A stretch of 64,000 nucleotides of DNA from CAVSRC01 sp963785065. Its GTDB lineage: Bacteria; Pseudomonadota; Alphaproteobacteria; Rhizobiales; Kaistiaceae. Positions 17,547 to 27,298 of the stretch are shown piece by piece (position 1 is the first letter of the stretch; every line of letters begins with the position of its first letter). Both the position numbers and the translations under genes were made by a program. The notes beneath the pieces are model-generated. The model saw only the letters and a program-made list of their open reading frames with translations, searched no databases and was not told the origin of the DNA. The stretch lies in the NCBI GenBank assembly GCA_963785065.1, contig CAWATX010000002.1, positions 1,116,001-1,180,000 of the forward strand. The letters run 5' to 3'.

Positions 17547-18620
17547 ATGATCGTTCTCGGCATCGAGACCAGTTGCGACGAAACGGCCGCCGCGGTCGTC
17601 AGGCGCGACGACGACGGAACCGGCAGCATCCTCTCCGACGTGGTGCTCTCCCAGGTCGACGACCACGCCGCCTTTGGCGGCGTTGTGCCGGAAATCGCCG
17701 CCCGCGCCCATGTCGAGGTGCTCGACGACGTCATCCGCGCGGCGCTCTCCCAGGCTGGCCACGGGCTGGCCGAGATCGATGCGGTTGCCGCCACCGCCGG
17801 CCCGGGCCTGATCGGCGGCGTCCTGGTCGGCCTGACCACCGCCAAGGCGCTGGCGCTGGCCGCCGGCAAGCCGCTGATTGCCGTCAACCATCTCGAAGGC
17901 CACGCGCTCACCGCCCGCCTCACCGGCGGCATCGCCTTCCCCTATCTCATGCTGCTGGTTTCCGGCGGCCACAGCCAGTTCCTCGCGGTCGAGGACGTCG
18001 GCCGCTATCGCCGCCTGGGCTCGACCATCGACGATGCCCTCGGCGAAGCCTTCGACAAGGCGGCAAAGCTCCTGGGGCTGCCTTATCCCGGCGGGCCGGC
18101 GGTGGAAAAGGCGGCCAGAAACGGCGACCCGGCGCGCTTTCCCCTGCCCCGCCCGCTCATCGACCGGCCAGGCGCCGATTTCTCCTTCTCCGGCTTGAAG
18201 ACCGCGCTGCGCCTTGCGGCGGAAGCCGCCGCCCCGCTGTCGGATCAGGACGTCGCCGATCTCTGTGCGTCCTTTCAACGATCGGTCACCGACGTCGTCG
18301 AGAACCGCGCCACCCATGCCATGCGCATCTTCGCCGATGGCCACGCGGCGCCGCATGTTCTGGTCGCCGCCGGCGGCGTCGCCGCCAATCAGGCGCTCCG
18401 CGCCGCCTTGCACAAAGCCGCCGAGAGCGCGAATTTCCGTCTTGTCGTGCCGCCGCCGCGGCTTTGCTCCGACAACGGCGTCATGATCGCCTGGGCGGGC
18501 GCCGAGCGCCTCGTCCGCGGCCGCATCGATCCGCTCGATGTCGCCGCGCGTCCGCGCTGGCCGCTCGACGAACTGGCTGCGCCCAAGCTCGGCGCCGGAG
18601 CCAAGGGAGCCCGCGCATGA
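17547..18620 (+). CDS. tsaD: tRNA N6-adenosine threonylcarbamoyltransferase
   Basis: Transfers the threonylcarbamoyl group to A37 of ANN-decoding tRNAs, together with TsaB and TsaE. The start at 17547 gives MIVLGIETSCDET, the standard opening; an upstream in-frame ATG at 17487 would add 20 residues. Metal-binding histidines are in NHLEGH, and SGGHSQF and GGVAANQALR are intact. 357 residues, normal length. The last bases overlap the gpsA start (ATGA), so the two are coupled. Confidence 0.96.
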   Translation: MIVLGIETSCDETAAAVVRRDDDGTGSILSDVVLSQVDDHAAFGGVVPEIAARAHVEVLDDVIRAALSQAGHGLAEIDAVAATAGPGLIGGVLVGLTTAKALALAAGKPLIAVNHLEGHALTARLTGGIAFPYLMLLVSGGHSQFLAVEDVGRYRRLGSTIDDALGEAFDKAAKLLGLPYPGGPAVEKAARNGDPARFPLPRPLIDRPGADFSFSGLKTALRLAAEAAAPLSDQDVADLCASFQRSVTDVVENRATHAMRIFADGHAAPHVLVAAGGVAANQALRAALHKAAESANFRLVVPPPRLCSDNGVMIAWAGAERLVRGRIDPLDVAARPRWPLDELAAPKLGAGAKGARA

Positions 18621-19591
18621 TCGGATCGATCGGTGTCATCGGCGGCGGCGCCTGGGGCACGACCCTGGCCCTCACCGCTGCCCGCGCCGGCCGCGAGGTG
18701 AAGCTGTGGGCGCGCGACCGCGACACGGTCGCCGCCATCGACCAGCGCCACGAGAACCCGCGCTATCTGCCCGGCATTCGCCTCGACCATGTGCCGGCGA
18801 CCGACACGCTGGCGGTGGCGCTGCGCGCCGACGCCATCGTCCTCGCCGTTCCGGCCCAGGCGATCCGCGCCGTGGCGAGCGCGGCAGCGCCCTACATCCC
18901 GGCCGGCACGCCGCTGGTCATCGCCGCCAAGGGGCTGGAGCAGGAGACGGGCCAGCGCCTGTCCGAGGTGATTGCCGAGGTGGCGCCGGAGACGTGGCCC
19001 GCCATCCTCTCCGGGCCAAGCTTCGCCGCCGATGTCGCCCGCGGCCTGCCCACCGCCGTCACCATCGCAGCCGATGACGAGACGCTGGCGCTCGCCCTCT
19101 GCCATGCGCTCGCCAATCCCGGCTTCCGCCCCTATGCCGAGACCGACATGATCGGCGTCGAGATCGGCGGCGCGGTCAAGAACGTGCTCGCCATCGCTGC
19201 CGGCATCGTCGCCGGGCGCGATCTCGGCGCCAGCGCGCTCGCCGCGCTCACCGCCCGCGCCTTTGCCGAACTGCGCCGCCTCGGCGAAGCGATGGGGGCC
19301 CGGCCGGAAACGCTGATGGGCCTCTCCGGCCTCGGCGACCTGATGCTCACCTGCTCCGGCCCGCAATCGCGCAACTTCACCTATGGCCTGCATCTCGGCC
19401 GCGGCAGCGACCCGCCGGATGCGCTCGCCGAAGGCGTCACCACCGCGAGCGTCGCCCGCGACCTCGCCCGCCGCCATGCGATTGCGACGCCGATCATCGA
19501 CGCGGTGGCGGCCATCGTCGAGCGCGCCCTCACCGTCAACGAGGCCATCGAAAGCCTCATGAACCGCCCGCTCCGCCGCGAGGCGGACTGA
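18617..19591 (+). CDS. gpsA: Glycerol-3-phosphate dehydrogenase [NAD(P)+]
   Basis: Makes sn-glycerol 3-phosphate from dihydroxyacetone phosphate for phospholipid synthesis; cytosolic. 324 residues. The N-terminal Rossmann motif is GGGAWGTTLA. The catalytic lysine segments are AAKGLEQETG and EIGGAVKNVLAIAAGIVAG, and GLSGLGDLMLTC is conserved. The ATG overlaps the tsaD stop codon. A large two-hairpin repeat begins two bases after its stop and may end transcription. Confidence 0.96.
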   Translation: MIGSIGVIGGGAWGTTLALTAARAGREVKLWARDRDTVAAIDQRHENPRYLPGIRLDHVPATDTLAVALRADAIVLAVPAQAIRAVASAAAPYIPAGTPLVIAAKGLEQETGQRLSEVIAEVAPETWPAILSGPSFAADVARGLPTAVTIAADDETLALALCHALANPGFRPYAETDMIGVEIGGAVKNVLAIAAGIVAGRDLGASALAALTARAFAELRRLGEAMGARPETLMGLSGLGDLMLTCSGPQSRNFTYGLHLGRGSDPPDALAEGVTTASVARDLARRHAIATPIIDAVAAIVERALTVNEAIESLMNRPLRREAD

Positions 19592-19592
19592 A

Positions 19593-19689
19593 GCAATTCC
19601 AGGAAAAGTGGAAGCCACTTTTCCGTCCGGAATTGCGTGAAAACAAGGAGATGGAGCGGATCGCCTCCCTTGAAACGATGATCCGCTCC
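19593..19689. repeat. Two-hairpin intergenic mosaic element of Hyphomicrobiales type
   Basis: First hairpin (19593-19636): outer arms GCAATTCC/GGAATTGC and inner arms GGAAAAGTGG/CCACTTTTCC around an AAG loop, all perfect. Second hairpin (19653-19689): arms GGAGCGGATC/GATCCGCTCC, 10 bp perfect, with a 17-nt loop. The same order of motifs (CAATTCC, TTTTCC, GGAATTGCG, then a GAGCGG palindrome) is common between genes in many Rhizobiales genomes, as I recall. It directly follows gpsA and may serve as terminator or mRNA 3' end. Confidence 0.75.
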
Positions 19690-19835
19690 AGCGGCCGCCT
19701 TCACCGCCCGCGACCCGGCTGCCTGGTTCCCGACGGCATGAACGACGGTGAGCGCGAAGCCTTCGCGCGAAGGCAGCGGCGCACGATGTGGCGGACTGCG
19801 CTTTACTCGCCGTCGCTCCACGATGGGAGGAAGCC

Positions 19836-20054
19836 ATGGCGATTTCCGAGCAGACGGTACCCGACGACCAGGACGCGATCACGCTGGCGGCCGACCTCAC
19901 GACAACCGAGGTCGGATCCTACGTGCGCGATCTCGCGCACGGCATGCGCCAGATCACCCGACGCATCGACCAGAAGGATATTTGCTTCCTGGATTATCTG
20001 CTCGCGGTCCTGGAAAGCGAGGCGAACAAGATCGCCGAGCATTCCTATCACTAG
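19836..20054 (+). CDS. Small hypothetical protein
   Basis: A 72-residue acidic protein starting MAISEQTV. The ATG at 19836 has a good GGGAGGAAG ribosome binding site. An in-frame ATG at 19788 is possible but lacks one. The sequence predicts mostly helix (VGSYVRDLAHGMRQITRRID, then FLDYLLAVLESEANKIAEHS). I do not recognise the family. It is convergent with the XRE regulator, 18 bp apart. Confidence 0.6.
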   Translation: MAISEQTVPDDQDAITLAADLTTTEVGSYVRDLAHGMRQITRRIDQKDICFLDYLLAVLESEANKIAEHSYH

Positions 20055-20072
20055 CGCCCGTCAGACGGGCGC

Positions 20073-20936
20073 CTAGACGGCCAGCGGCCCCCTGTCGCTC
20101 CAGCCCATGGGTGGACCGGACCGCGCCGTCTTGGACGCCAGGATGCTCGCCTGTTCCTCCAGCGCCTCCAGCACCATCGGGTCGAGCGCAGGATCATCCG
20201 CCGAATAGGCATGCGCCGCACGCAACGCACCTCTCAGCGGCAGCTCGGACGCGGTCACCACCGCCGCGATCGGTGCCGGCCCGCGGGTCGTATTGACGGA
20301 TGCGAAGCCCCCTAGCATCGGCCGCGCGCCGGGAAGCCACCTGAGCACCATCATGCTCGGTTCGAGCACGCCGCTCGCGTTGAGGCCGAGGAAGTACATC
20401 CAGTGGGCGCGTTCCAGCACGACGCCACGATGATCGCCCCAGAACTGCCCCCACCAGGAGCCCTGGCGCTCGGCCAGTCCGGTCACGCGCCGGAACATCG
20501 TCAGCGCCCCGTCGTTGCGAACGATGATTGTCGACTGGATGACGCTGGCGCGCTGCTGCAATTCGGAAAAGTGCGCCACATAAATTCCCGGCGCGATGGA
20601 CGGCCGGGAACCGGAATAGAGCAGCCTGAGAACTGACCCGACCTCGCCGTGCGACCACGGCGGCCCCTGCGGGTTCGGTCCGGCCATATCGGGTCCGCCC
20701 AGAGAACGGGCGGCGGCAGGCGCGCGGAAGAGCTCCTGCTCGGACACCTTGAAATATTGGCAAATCTTCGCGCGGTTCGCGACGTTGGGCACGGCGCGCC
20801 CGGCCAGATACCGGTTGAACTGCTGGCGGTTGATCCTGGTCGCGCGGCAAACGGCCGCAATGCTCGCCTCCCGCTTGCACAAACGCGCAAGATTATAGGC
20901 GAAATTCGCTGTCGACGACTCTGAGGCCACTGCCAT
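20073..20936 (-). CDS. XRE-family transcriptional regulator with a large C-terminal domain
   Basis: 287 residues. The N-terminal 75 residues form a Cro/C1-type helix-turn-helix: ASIAAVCRATRINRQQFNRY with RAKICQYFKVSEQELF. The remaining 200 residues are a sensor or effector domain of unknown type with beta character and several Trp residues (GSWWGQFWGDHRGVVLERA, HWMYFLGLNASGVLEPSMMV). Similar regulators occur as multiple paralogues in alphaproteobacteria; the ligand is unknown. It is divergent from the second XRE gene across about 235 bp. Confidence 0.82.
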   Translation of the reverse strand: MAVASESSTANFAYNLARLCKREASIAAVCRATRINRQQFNRYLAGRAVPNVANRAKICQYFKVSEQELFRAPAAARSLGGPDMAGPNPQGPPWSHGEVGSVLRLLYSGSRPSIAPGIYVAHFSELQQRASVIQSTIIVRNDGALTMFRRVTGLAERQGSWWGQFWGDHRGVVLERAHWMYFLGLNASGVLEPSMMVLRWLPGARPMLGGFASVNTTRGPAPIAAVVTASELPLRGALRAAHAYSADDPALDPMVLEALEEQASILASKTARSGPPMGWSDRGPLAV

Positions 20937-21171
20937 TCCACCCGCTCCCGCCTCTATTCTTGCTGCACGAAGCCGTTTCGCGTCAATTGCCTACTTATGG
21001 TGGTATAGCTTTCGAACGCTTTTGGATCGATTTCCTGAATTGGCCGATTCTACTCAATCACTGCTTGTGTTCTAGTTGTGTTCCCGCGACAAACAACGGT
21101 CATGGTGCTTGCCGCCATTCATGCATAAACTGATCGTGGCCATCACTGGTCGTTGCAACGACGGAATGATC

Positions 21172-21564
21172 ATGACGAGCAAGCAGCCTCATCCCATCGA
21201 CCGCCTTGTCGGCTCGCGCGTGCGCCTGATGCGCATAGCGCGCGGCTTCTCACAGTCGAAGCTGGCCGAAGAGCTCGGCATCACCTTTCAGCAGGTGCAG
21301 AAGTACGAGAAGGGGACCAACCGTATCAGCGCCAGCCGGCTTTTTGACATATCGCGCATGCTGGGCGTCGGCGTGCCCGATCTCTATGCTGGCGCGGATG
21401 AAGTCGCCGCTGGCCCGGTCCGCGAAACCGGCAGCGCGACGCCTTCGCTCCTCGACCACAAGATCGTGCGGGCGCTGTCGCGCATCGACAACGACGAGAT
21501 CAAGCGCAAGGTCCTGGCATTGATCCGCACGCTTGCGCCCGAGACGCAGGACGACGACGTCTGA
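21172..21564 (+). CDS. XRE-family regulator (PraR-like)
   Basis: A 130-residue regulator with one helix-turn-helix at about residues 12-66 (GSRVRLMRIARGFSQSKLAE, LGITFQQVQKYEKGTNRISA). The sequence GITFQQVQKYEKGTNR is typical of the PraR/SinR-like regulators of Rhizobiales that control adhesion, biofilm or quorum traits. The tail ends in acidic residues. The ATG at 21172 lies seven to nine bases after GGA; ATG at 21166 and others further upstream are possible. It is just before the EVE-domain gene. Confidence 0.85.
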   Translation: MTSKQPHPIDRLVGSRVRLMRIARGFSQSKLAEELGITFQQVQKYEKGTNRISASRLFDISRMLGVGVPDLYAGADEVAAGPVRETGSATPSLLDHKIVRALSRIDNDEIKRKVLALIRTLAPETQDDDV

Positions 21565-21618
21565 TTGCGCGCCCGGCCGCTGGCCGCGCCCCCTTGTCCA
21601 GCAGCGAGAAGTCCCGCC

Positions 21619-22032
21619 ATGGCCTACTGGTTGTTCAAGTCCGAGCCTGAGACCTGGTCGTGGGCGATGCAGGCGAAGAAGGGCAAGGCCGGCCAGGAAT
21701 GGGACGGCGTGCGCAACTTCACCGCCCGCAACAACATGCGCGCCATGAAGAAGGGCGATCACGGCTTCTTCTACCACTCCGGCGACGAGAAGGCCGTCGT
21801 CGGCATCGTCGAAGTCGTTAAGGAAGCCCACCCCGATTCCACCGACGGCGAGGGCAAGTGGGACTGCGTCGACATTGCTTCCGTTCAGCCGCTGCCGAGC
21901 CCGGTGACGCTCGCCGCCGTCAAGGCCGACAAGGCGCTTGCCGGCATGGCGCTGGTCAAGTTCTCCCGCCTTTCGGTCCAGCCGGTTAGTGAGAGCGAGT
22001 GGAAGCGGGTGTGCAAGCTCGGCGGGCTGTAG
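21619..22032 (+). CDS. EVE-domain protein (modified-base or RNA-binding)
   Basis: A 137-residue EVE/PUA-like protein: MAYWLFKSEPETWSW at the start, WDGVRNFTARNNMRAMKKGD in the middle and GIVEVVKEAHPD after it. EVE domains bind modified bases; the stand-alone housekeeping members are proposed to bind modified cytosines or tRNA. In related genomes this gene is often close to tsaD-gpsA, so the XRE genes in between may be an insertion into that neighbourhood (from memory, unchecked). Confidence 0.92.
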   Translation: MAYWLFKSEPETWSWAMQAKKGKAGQEWDGVRNFTARNNMRAMKKGDHGFFYHSGDEKAVVGIVEVVKEAHPDSTDGEGKWDCVDIASVQPLPSPVTLAAVKADKALAGMALVKFSRLSVQPVSESEWKRVCKLGGL

Positions 22033-22142
22033 GGCCGCCTGCCCTGAAAAAAGCCGTTTACAATACAAAGCGATGATCGCGCGCGTCCTTGCGCCGAAAT
22101 GCTAGATTTCCGGCGCCGTGTTGGGTGAGTGGGTATCTGTCC

Positions 22143-22994
22143 GTGCGTTCGCCATCCCCGTTCGTGCTTGCCGTGCTCGCGATGCTCGCCGTCCTTGCCG
22201 GTTCTCTCCCTGCCCTGGCTGCCTGCAGCGATCCCGATGCCATCGGCGTCGCCCGGACGCTTGCCGTCGACACCAGCCAGGCGCTGGCGGTCGGCACCAT
22301 CAACTACCGCGCCGACCTGCCGCTCGCCGACAACGAGGTTGTCCTCACCTTCGACGACGGCCCCCTCCCCGGCACCACCGACCGCGTTCTCGACGCGCTC
22401 GCGGCGGCCTGCACTCGCGCCACCTTCTTCGTCGTCGGCCGCATGGCCAGGGCCGCGCCCGACCTGCTGCGCCGCGAGGCGGCGCTCGGCAACACCATCG
22501 GCACCCACACCTGGCGCCATCCCGTCTCGCTGGCGAAGCTCTCCGCCGAGGCCGCCACCCGCGAGATCGATCGCGGCATCACGACGGTGGGCACGATCCT
22601 CGGCCGACCGCCGGCGCCCTTCTTCCGCTTCCCCGGCCTCGGTCAGACCCGGACCCTGCGCAACCGGCTGACCGCCAGGGGCATCACCGTCTTCAGCGCC
22701 GACGTGGTCGGCGACGACTGGACCGGCATTTCCGCCGACGCCATCCGCCGCAAGGTGCTCCAGCGCCTCAAGCGGCATCACGGCGGCATCGTGCTGCTCC
22801 ACGACATCAAGCACGCCACCGCCCGCATGCTGCCGGCGCTGCTCAAGGACATGAAGGCCGCCGGCTATCGCATCGTCGCCCTCGTGCCGGCCGAGCCAGG
22901 CCCTTCCGTGGCACTCACCCAGGTCGCCCGCGCACCCGCCCCATCCGCCGGGCCGCCGCCCGCGGCCGAGCCGCAGCCGCAGCCGCACCTCTAG
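22143..22994 (+). CDS. Secreted polysaccharide deacetylase (NodB-homology domain)
   Basis: 283 residues from the GTG at 22143, which places the signal peptide (FVLAVLAMLAVLAGSLPALA) at the N-terminus; GTG at 22125 and TTG at 22089 are alternatives. The NodB domain shows motif 1 as LTFDDGPLPGTT (catalytic Asp plus metal Asp), motif 2 as GTHTWRHP (the two metal His), RFPG, and a late LLHDIK with the catalytic His. It likely de-N-acetylates periplasmic or surface glycan. The C-terminal 35 residues are Pro/Ala-rich and disordered. Confidence 0.9.
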   Translation: MRSPSPFVLAVLAMLAVLAGSLPALAACSDPDAIGVARTLAVDTSQALAVGTINYRADLPLADNEVVLTFDDGPLPGTTDRVLDALAAACTRATFFVVGRMARAAPDLLRREAALGNTIGTHTWRHPVSLAKLSAEAATREIDRGITTVGTILGRPPAPFFRFPGLGQTRTLRNRLTARGITVFSADVVGDDWTGISADAIRRKVLQRLKRHHGGIVLLHDIKHATARMLPALLKDMKAAGYRIVALVPAEPGPSVALTQVARAPAPSAGPPPAAEPQPQPHL

Positions 22995-23012
22995 CCCGCC
23001 GCCCGGGCGGGC
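22994..23012 (+). terminator. GC-rich hairpin right after the deacetylase stop
   Basis: GCCCGCC-gcccg-GGCGGGC, a perfect 7-bp stem with a 5-nt loop beginning at the stop codon. The following sequence is pyrimidine-rich (ccgtctccttt) but lacks a real T-run, so termination strength is uncertain. Confidence 0.45.
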
Positions 23013-23020
23013 CCGTCTCC

Positions 23021-23035
23021 TTTACAGCCTGTAAA
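23021..23035. promoter_or_regulatory. Palindrome TTTACA-GCC-TGTAAA upstream of acs
   Basis: A perfect 6-3-6 inverted repeat about 170 bp upstream of the acs start and just after the deacetylase terminator hairpin. It could be a regulator-binding site for acs; no regulator can be named. Confidence 0.35.
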
Positions 23036-23057
23036 ATCAGCACCGCCTAGCGAAGGC

Positions 23058-23076
23058 ATTGTCACACCTTGACAAT
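23058..23076. promoter_or_regulatory. Inverted repeat ATTGTCA-cacct-TGACAAT upstream of acs
   Basis: A perfect 7-5-7 inverted repeat about 125 bp before the acs start. TTGACAAT contains a good -35 hexamer (TTGACA), so a protein bound here would block or position RNA polymerase. No T-run follows, so it is not terminator-like. Confidence 0.45.
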
Positions 23077-23202
23077 TTTGCCCCTGCGACCGGACGGCGA
23101 GGCCGCCGGGCCATCGTAAGACTTGCATCCCCCCGGTCCCCCGCGCTTATAAGAGGTCCAAATCCGGCTGAAGCCGGACAGCGACTTTCGGGGAGGAAGG
23201 GC

Positions 23203-25158
<1,956 letters not shown>

Positions 25159-25291
25159 CGCGGTGAGCGGGAGGCGGCCACGGCAGAGAGGCGGCGTTGT
25201 TTTGTGATCAGTCCGATCGGCCCTGAGGGGTCGAAGGTCCGGGAACACGCCGCGGGCCGCCCCGCTCTCCTACGCAACCAATGCGATAAGC

Positions 25292-25759
25292 CTACCGGCT
25301 GAGGCTCGCCAGCCCGCACCAGTCGCCGCGCCGGCCGCCGTCATAGGGGCGCGCCAGACCGCTCGCCAGCATCGCATCGCTGAGGTCGAGTCCGTCGGGC
25401 ACCGTCGCCACATCCGCGTCGACCCGGCCGAAATACTTGTCGCCCTCGACATTGGTGAGCCGCACCTGCGGCGTCATCTCGGCGGCAAGGCGCCCCTTCG
25501 CCTGCGCCGCGAGATCCTTTTCCCGCTGGCACTTCCCGTGCAGCTCCGGCGTATCGATGCCGCGCAAGCGGACCTTGGTGGTCAGCGCCACGCCCAGCCA
25601 CACCGGCACCACAACCACCAGCGTGTCGCCGTCGATCACGTCCTGAACGTGGGCGATATAGGGCCCGGCCAGACGCTCCTTGCCCTCGGCCGCGCCGATG
25701 CTGGCCGCAAGGACCAGGAAGATCAGCGCCCCGCCCAGGGATTTACGAATGCCCGACAT
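25292..25759 (-). CDS. Secreted thermonuclease (SNase)-family protein
   Basis: About 155 residues with a signal peptide (SLGGALIFLVLAASIGAAEG) and an SNase-like OB fold. The catalytic pattern is present as VIDGDTLVV, VRLRGIDTPE and, further on, YFGRVDADV, giving the Asp/Arg/Glu/Arg set of the family. A conserved Cys pair (GKCQRE and GDWCGLA) is typical of alphaproteobacterial members. An in-frame ATG at 25780 gives seven more residues. The first IS1595-type element inserted 14 bp beyond that, so its native promoter has probably been displaced. Confidence 0.85.
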   Translation of the reverse strand: MSGIRKSLGGALIFLVLAASIGAAEGKERLAGPYIAHVQDVIDGDTLVVVVPVWLGVALTTKVRLRGIDTPELHGKCQREKDLAAQAKGRLAAEMTPQVRLTNVEGDKYFGRVDADVATVPDGLDLSDAMLASGLARPYDGGRRGDWCGLASLSR

Positions 25760-25785
25760 GCCGTGCCCATTGCGAATCATCCAGG

Positions 25786-25793
25786 AATAAATT
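25786..25793. repeat. Target-site duplication AATAAATT, copy 1
   Basis: Abuts the left inverted repeat of the first IS1595-type element. Identical copies sit at the junction of the two elements (28810-28817) and after the second (33074-33081). Eight bases is the duplication length known for the IS1595 family. Confidence 0.88.
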
Positions 25794-25816
25794 CCTAATT
25801 ATGCACTTGACATAGC
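25794..25816 (+). repeat. Left terminal inverted repeat of element 1
   Basis: 23 bp, starting CCTAATTATGCACTTGACA. It matches the right end at 28787-28809 at every position. The first 10 bases and the CTTGACA block are shared with element 2, so the two belong to the same IS subgroup. Confidence 0.9.
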
Positions 25817-25861
25817 TGGGTGGATTCGCCATATTTGTCAAGACGAAAGGGGCCATCCGCC

Positions 25862-26251
25862 ATGAAGTTCTCAGCAATCGCAGGCGTAGGAATCAATGAG
25901 GCTGACCGCACCATCATTGCCCTCGTCTTGGACGAAGCCGGGGAAAAGCATGAACTGCAATTCACCGAAGGGATGGCCGGGGGCATGTTGCTTGGCCTAA
26001 CTGACCAGCTTCGCGTCCTGCAAGAGGACGAACGCAACGCGGCAGCAACATCCGGTCAACTAACCGCCCTCACCGACGTTCGGGGTTTTTCCGTTCCTGA
26101 CGGCCGTCGAGGACTGGCCCTGACGTTTGAACATGCGATGCGGGTGATGTCCCTGCTGACCCCGGATATGCGGCGCCATCTGCGTAGAGAGCTGGAAACA
26201 CTCGAACGTCTGTCCATCGCAGAACCAAATAGCGTTCCGAAGCCGAATTGA
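25862..26251 (+). CDS. Hypothetical passenger protein of element 1
   Basis: A 129-residue protein starting MKFSAIAGVGINEADRTI. The N-terminal half looks like a small beta-rich domain (ALVLDEAGEKHELQFTEGMA), the C-terminal half helical (HAMRVMSLLTPDMRRHLRRE). I do not recognise it. It precedes the transposase by 26 bp in the same direction, so the two may be co-transcribed. An in-frame ATG at 25820 is closer to the element end but lacks a ribosome binding site. Confidence 0.6.
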   Translation: MKFSAIAGVGINEADRTIIALVLDEAGEKHELQFTEGMAGGMLLGLTDQLRVLQEDERNAAATSGQLTALTDVRGFSVPDGRRGLALTFEHAMRVMSLLTPDMRRHLRRELETLERLSIAEPNSVPKPN

Positions 26252-26277
26252 GCTCACAATCCATAGTGGACAATCCC

Positions 26278-27261
26278 ATGTCTGAAATCACAACCGTTGA
26301 TCTCACCAATCCGATCTTCCACGACGAGGACGCCGCTAGGGCGCATCTGGAGGCCATCCGCTGGCCCGATGGTCCGGTGTGCCCGCATTGCGGCAATGCC
26401 GACAGCGCCAAGATCACACGCTTGCAGGGCAAGTCTCACCGTCCCGGCCTGTATCAGTGCAACGAATGCCGCGAACATTTCACGGTCACGGTCGGCGGCG
26501 TGATGGAGCGCAGCCATATCCCGCTCCACAAGTGGGTTCTCGGCTTCCACCTGATGGCGTCCAGCAAGAAAGGCATTTCCGCCCATCAGCTTTACCGGAT
26601 GCTCGGCTTTGGTTCCTACCGCACCGCTTGGTTCATGGCGCATCGCATCCGCGAAGCGATGAAGATCGACACCAAGGGCAATCCGATTGGTGGCGAGGGC
26701 AAGGTCGTGGAAGCCGACGAAACCTATTTCGGCCGTGCCGAGAACCCGCGCCCGTCACCGACCCGCGTTCGCGAGAACCGCCCCTACATCAAGCGCAAGG
26801 CGCCTTGGGATAAGCGCGCCGTCGTGGCGCTGGTCGAGCGTGGCGGCGAAGTCCGTTCCTTCCATGTCCAGAACGCCACCAAGGAAAGTGTCCGCGAAAT
26901 CCTGGTCCGCAACGCTGACCGCAAATCAACACTCCACACCGACGAAAGCAGGCTCTACACCGAGACGGGCACCGAGTTTGCCAAGCATCGCAGCGTGAAG
27001 CATTCCGCTGGCGAGTACGTCCGCTACGAGGCCGATGGCGTCGTGCATTCCAATACGGTTGAGAACGTGTTTTCGGTGTTCAAGCGCGGCCTGACTGGCG
27101 TCTATCATTTCTGCGGCGAGGCGCACCTGCATCGCTACCTCGCGGAATTTGATTTCAGGTACAACCGCCGCACGGCTCTTGGCTGGAACGATACCGACCG
27201 CGCTACCGCCGCCATGAAGGGCGCCGAAGGCAAGCGGCTCATGTACGCCCAACCTCGTTAA
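26278..27261 (+). CDS. IS1595 family (ISXO2-like) transposase
   Basis: A 327-residue transposase. An N-terminal zinc ribbon (CPHCGNADS and CNECREHF, Cys positions paired) is followed by the helical region SSKKGISAHQLYRMLGFGSY and the DDE core: VVEADETYFG (first Asp), HTDESRLYTE (second Asp) and HSNTVENVFSVFKRG (Asn/Glu). It ends KRLMYAQPR. The protein looks intact and is related to, but clearly different from, the transposase of element 2, so the elements are separate arrivals rather than copies. Confidence 0.95.
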   Translation: MSEITTVDLTNPIFHDEDAARAHLEAIRWPDGPVCPHCGNADSAKITRLQGKSHRPGLYQCNECREHFTVTVGGVMERSHIPLHKWVLGFHLMASSKKGISAHQLYRMLGFGSYRTAWFMAHRIREAMKIDTKGNPIGGEGKVVEADETYFGRAENPRPSPTRVRENRPYIKRKAPWDKRAVVALVERGGEVRSFHVQNATKESVREILVRNADRKSTLHTDESRLYTETGTEFAKHRSVKHSAGEYVRYEADGVVHSNTVENVFSVFKRGLTGVYHFCGEAHLHRYLAEFDFRYNRRTALGWNDTDRATAAMKGAEGKRLMYAQPR

Positions 27262-27298
27262 GCCAGTTACGAACCGCCAGTTGGGGCGGAAATTGGCT
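27261..27298 (+). terminator. Hairpin immediately after the element 1 transposase
   Basis: Outer arms AGCCAGTT/AATTGGCT (one mismatch) and inner arms CCGCC/GGCGG around agttgg. It starts in the last base of the transposase stop codon. There is no T-run, so it may be an mRNA 3' end or a weak terminator. Confidence 0.45.

Noticed and set aside
17474..18616. Open frame upstream of gpsA overlapping tsaD
   Set aside because: It reads Arg/Pro-rich antiframe sequence, whereas tsaD in another frame matches its family throughout.
20073..21564. Prophage remnant suggested by two XRE regulators
   Set aside because: No integrase, terminase, lysis or structural phage genes and no attachment-like repeats. 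Both regulators are of ordinary chromosomal types.
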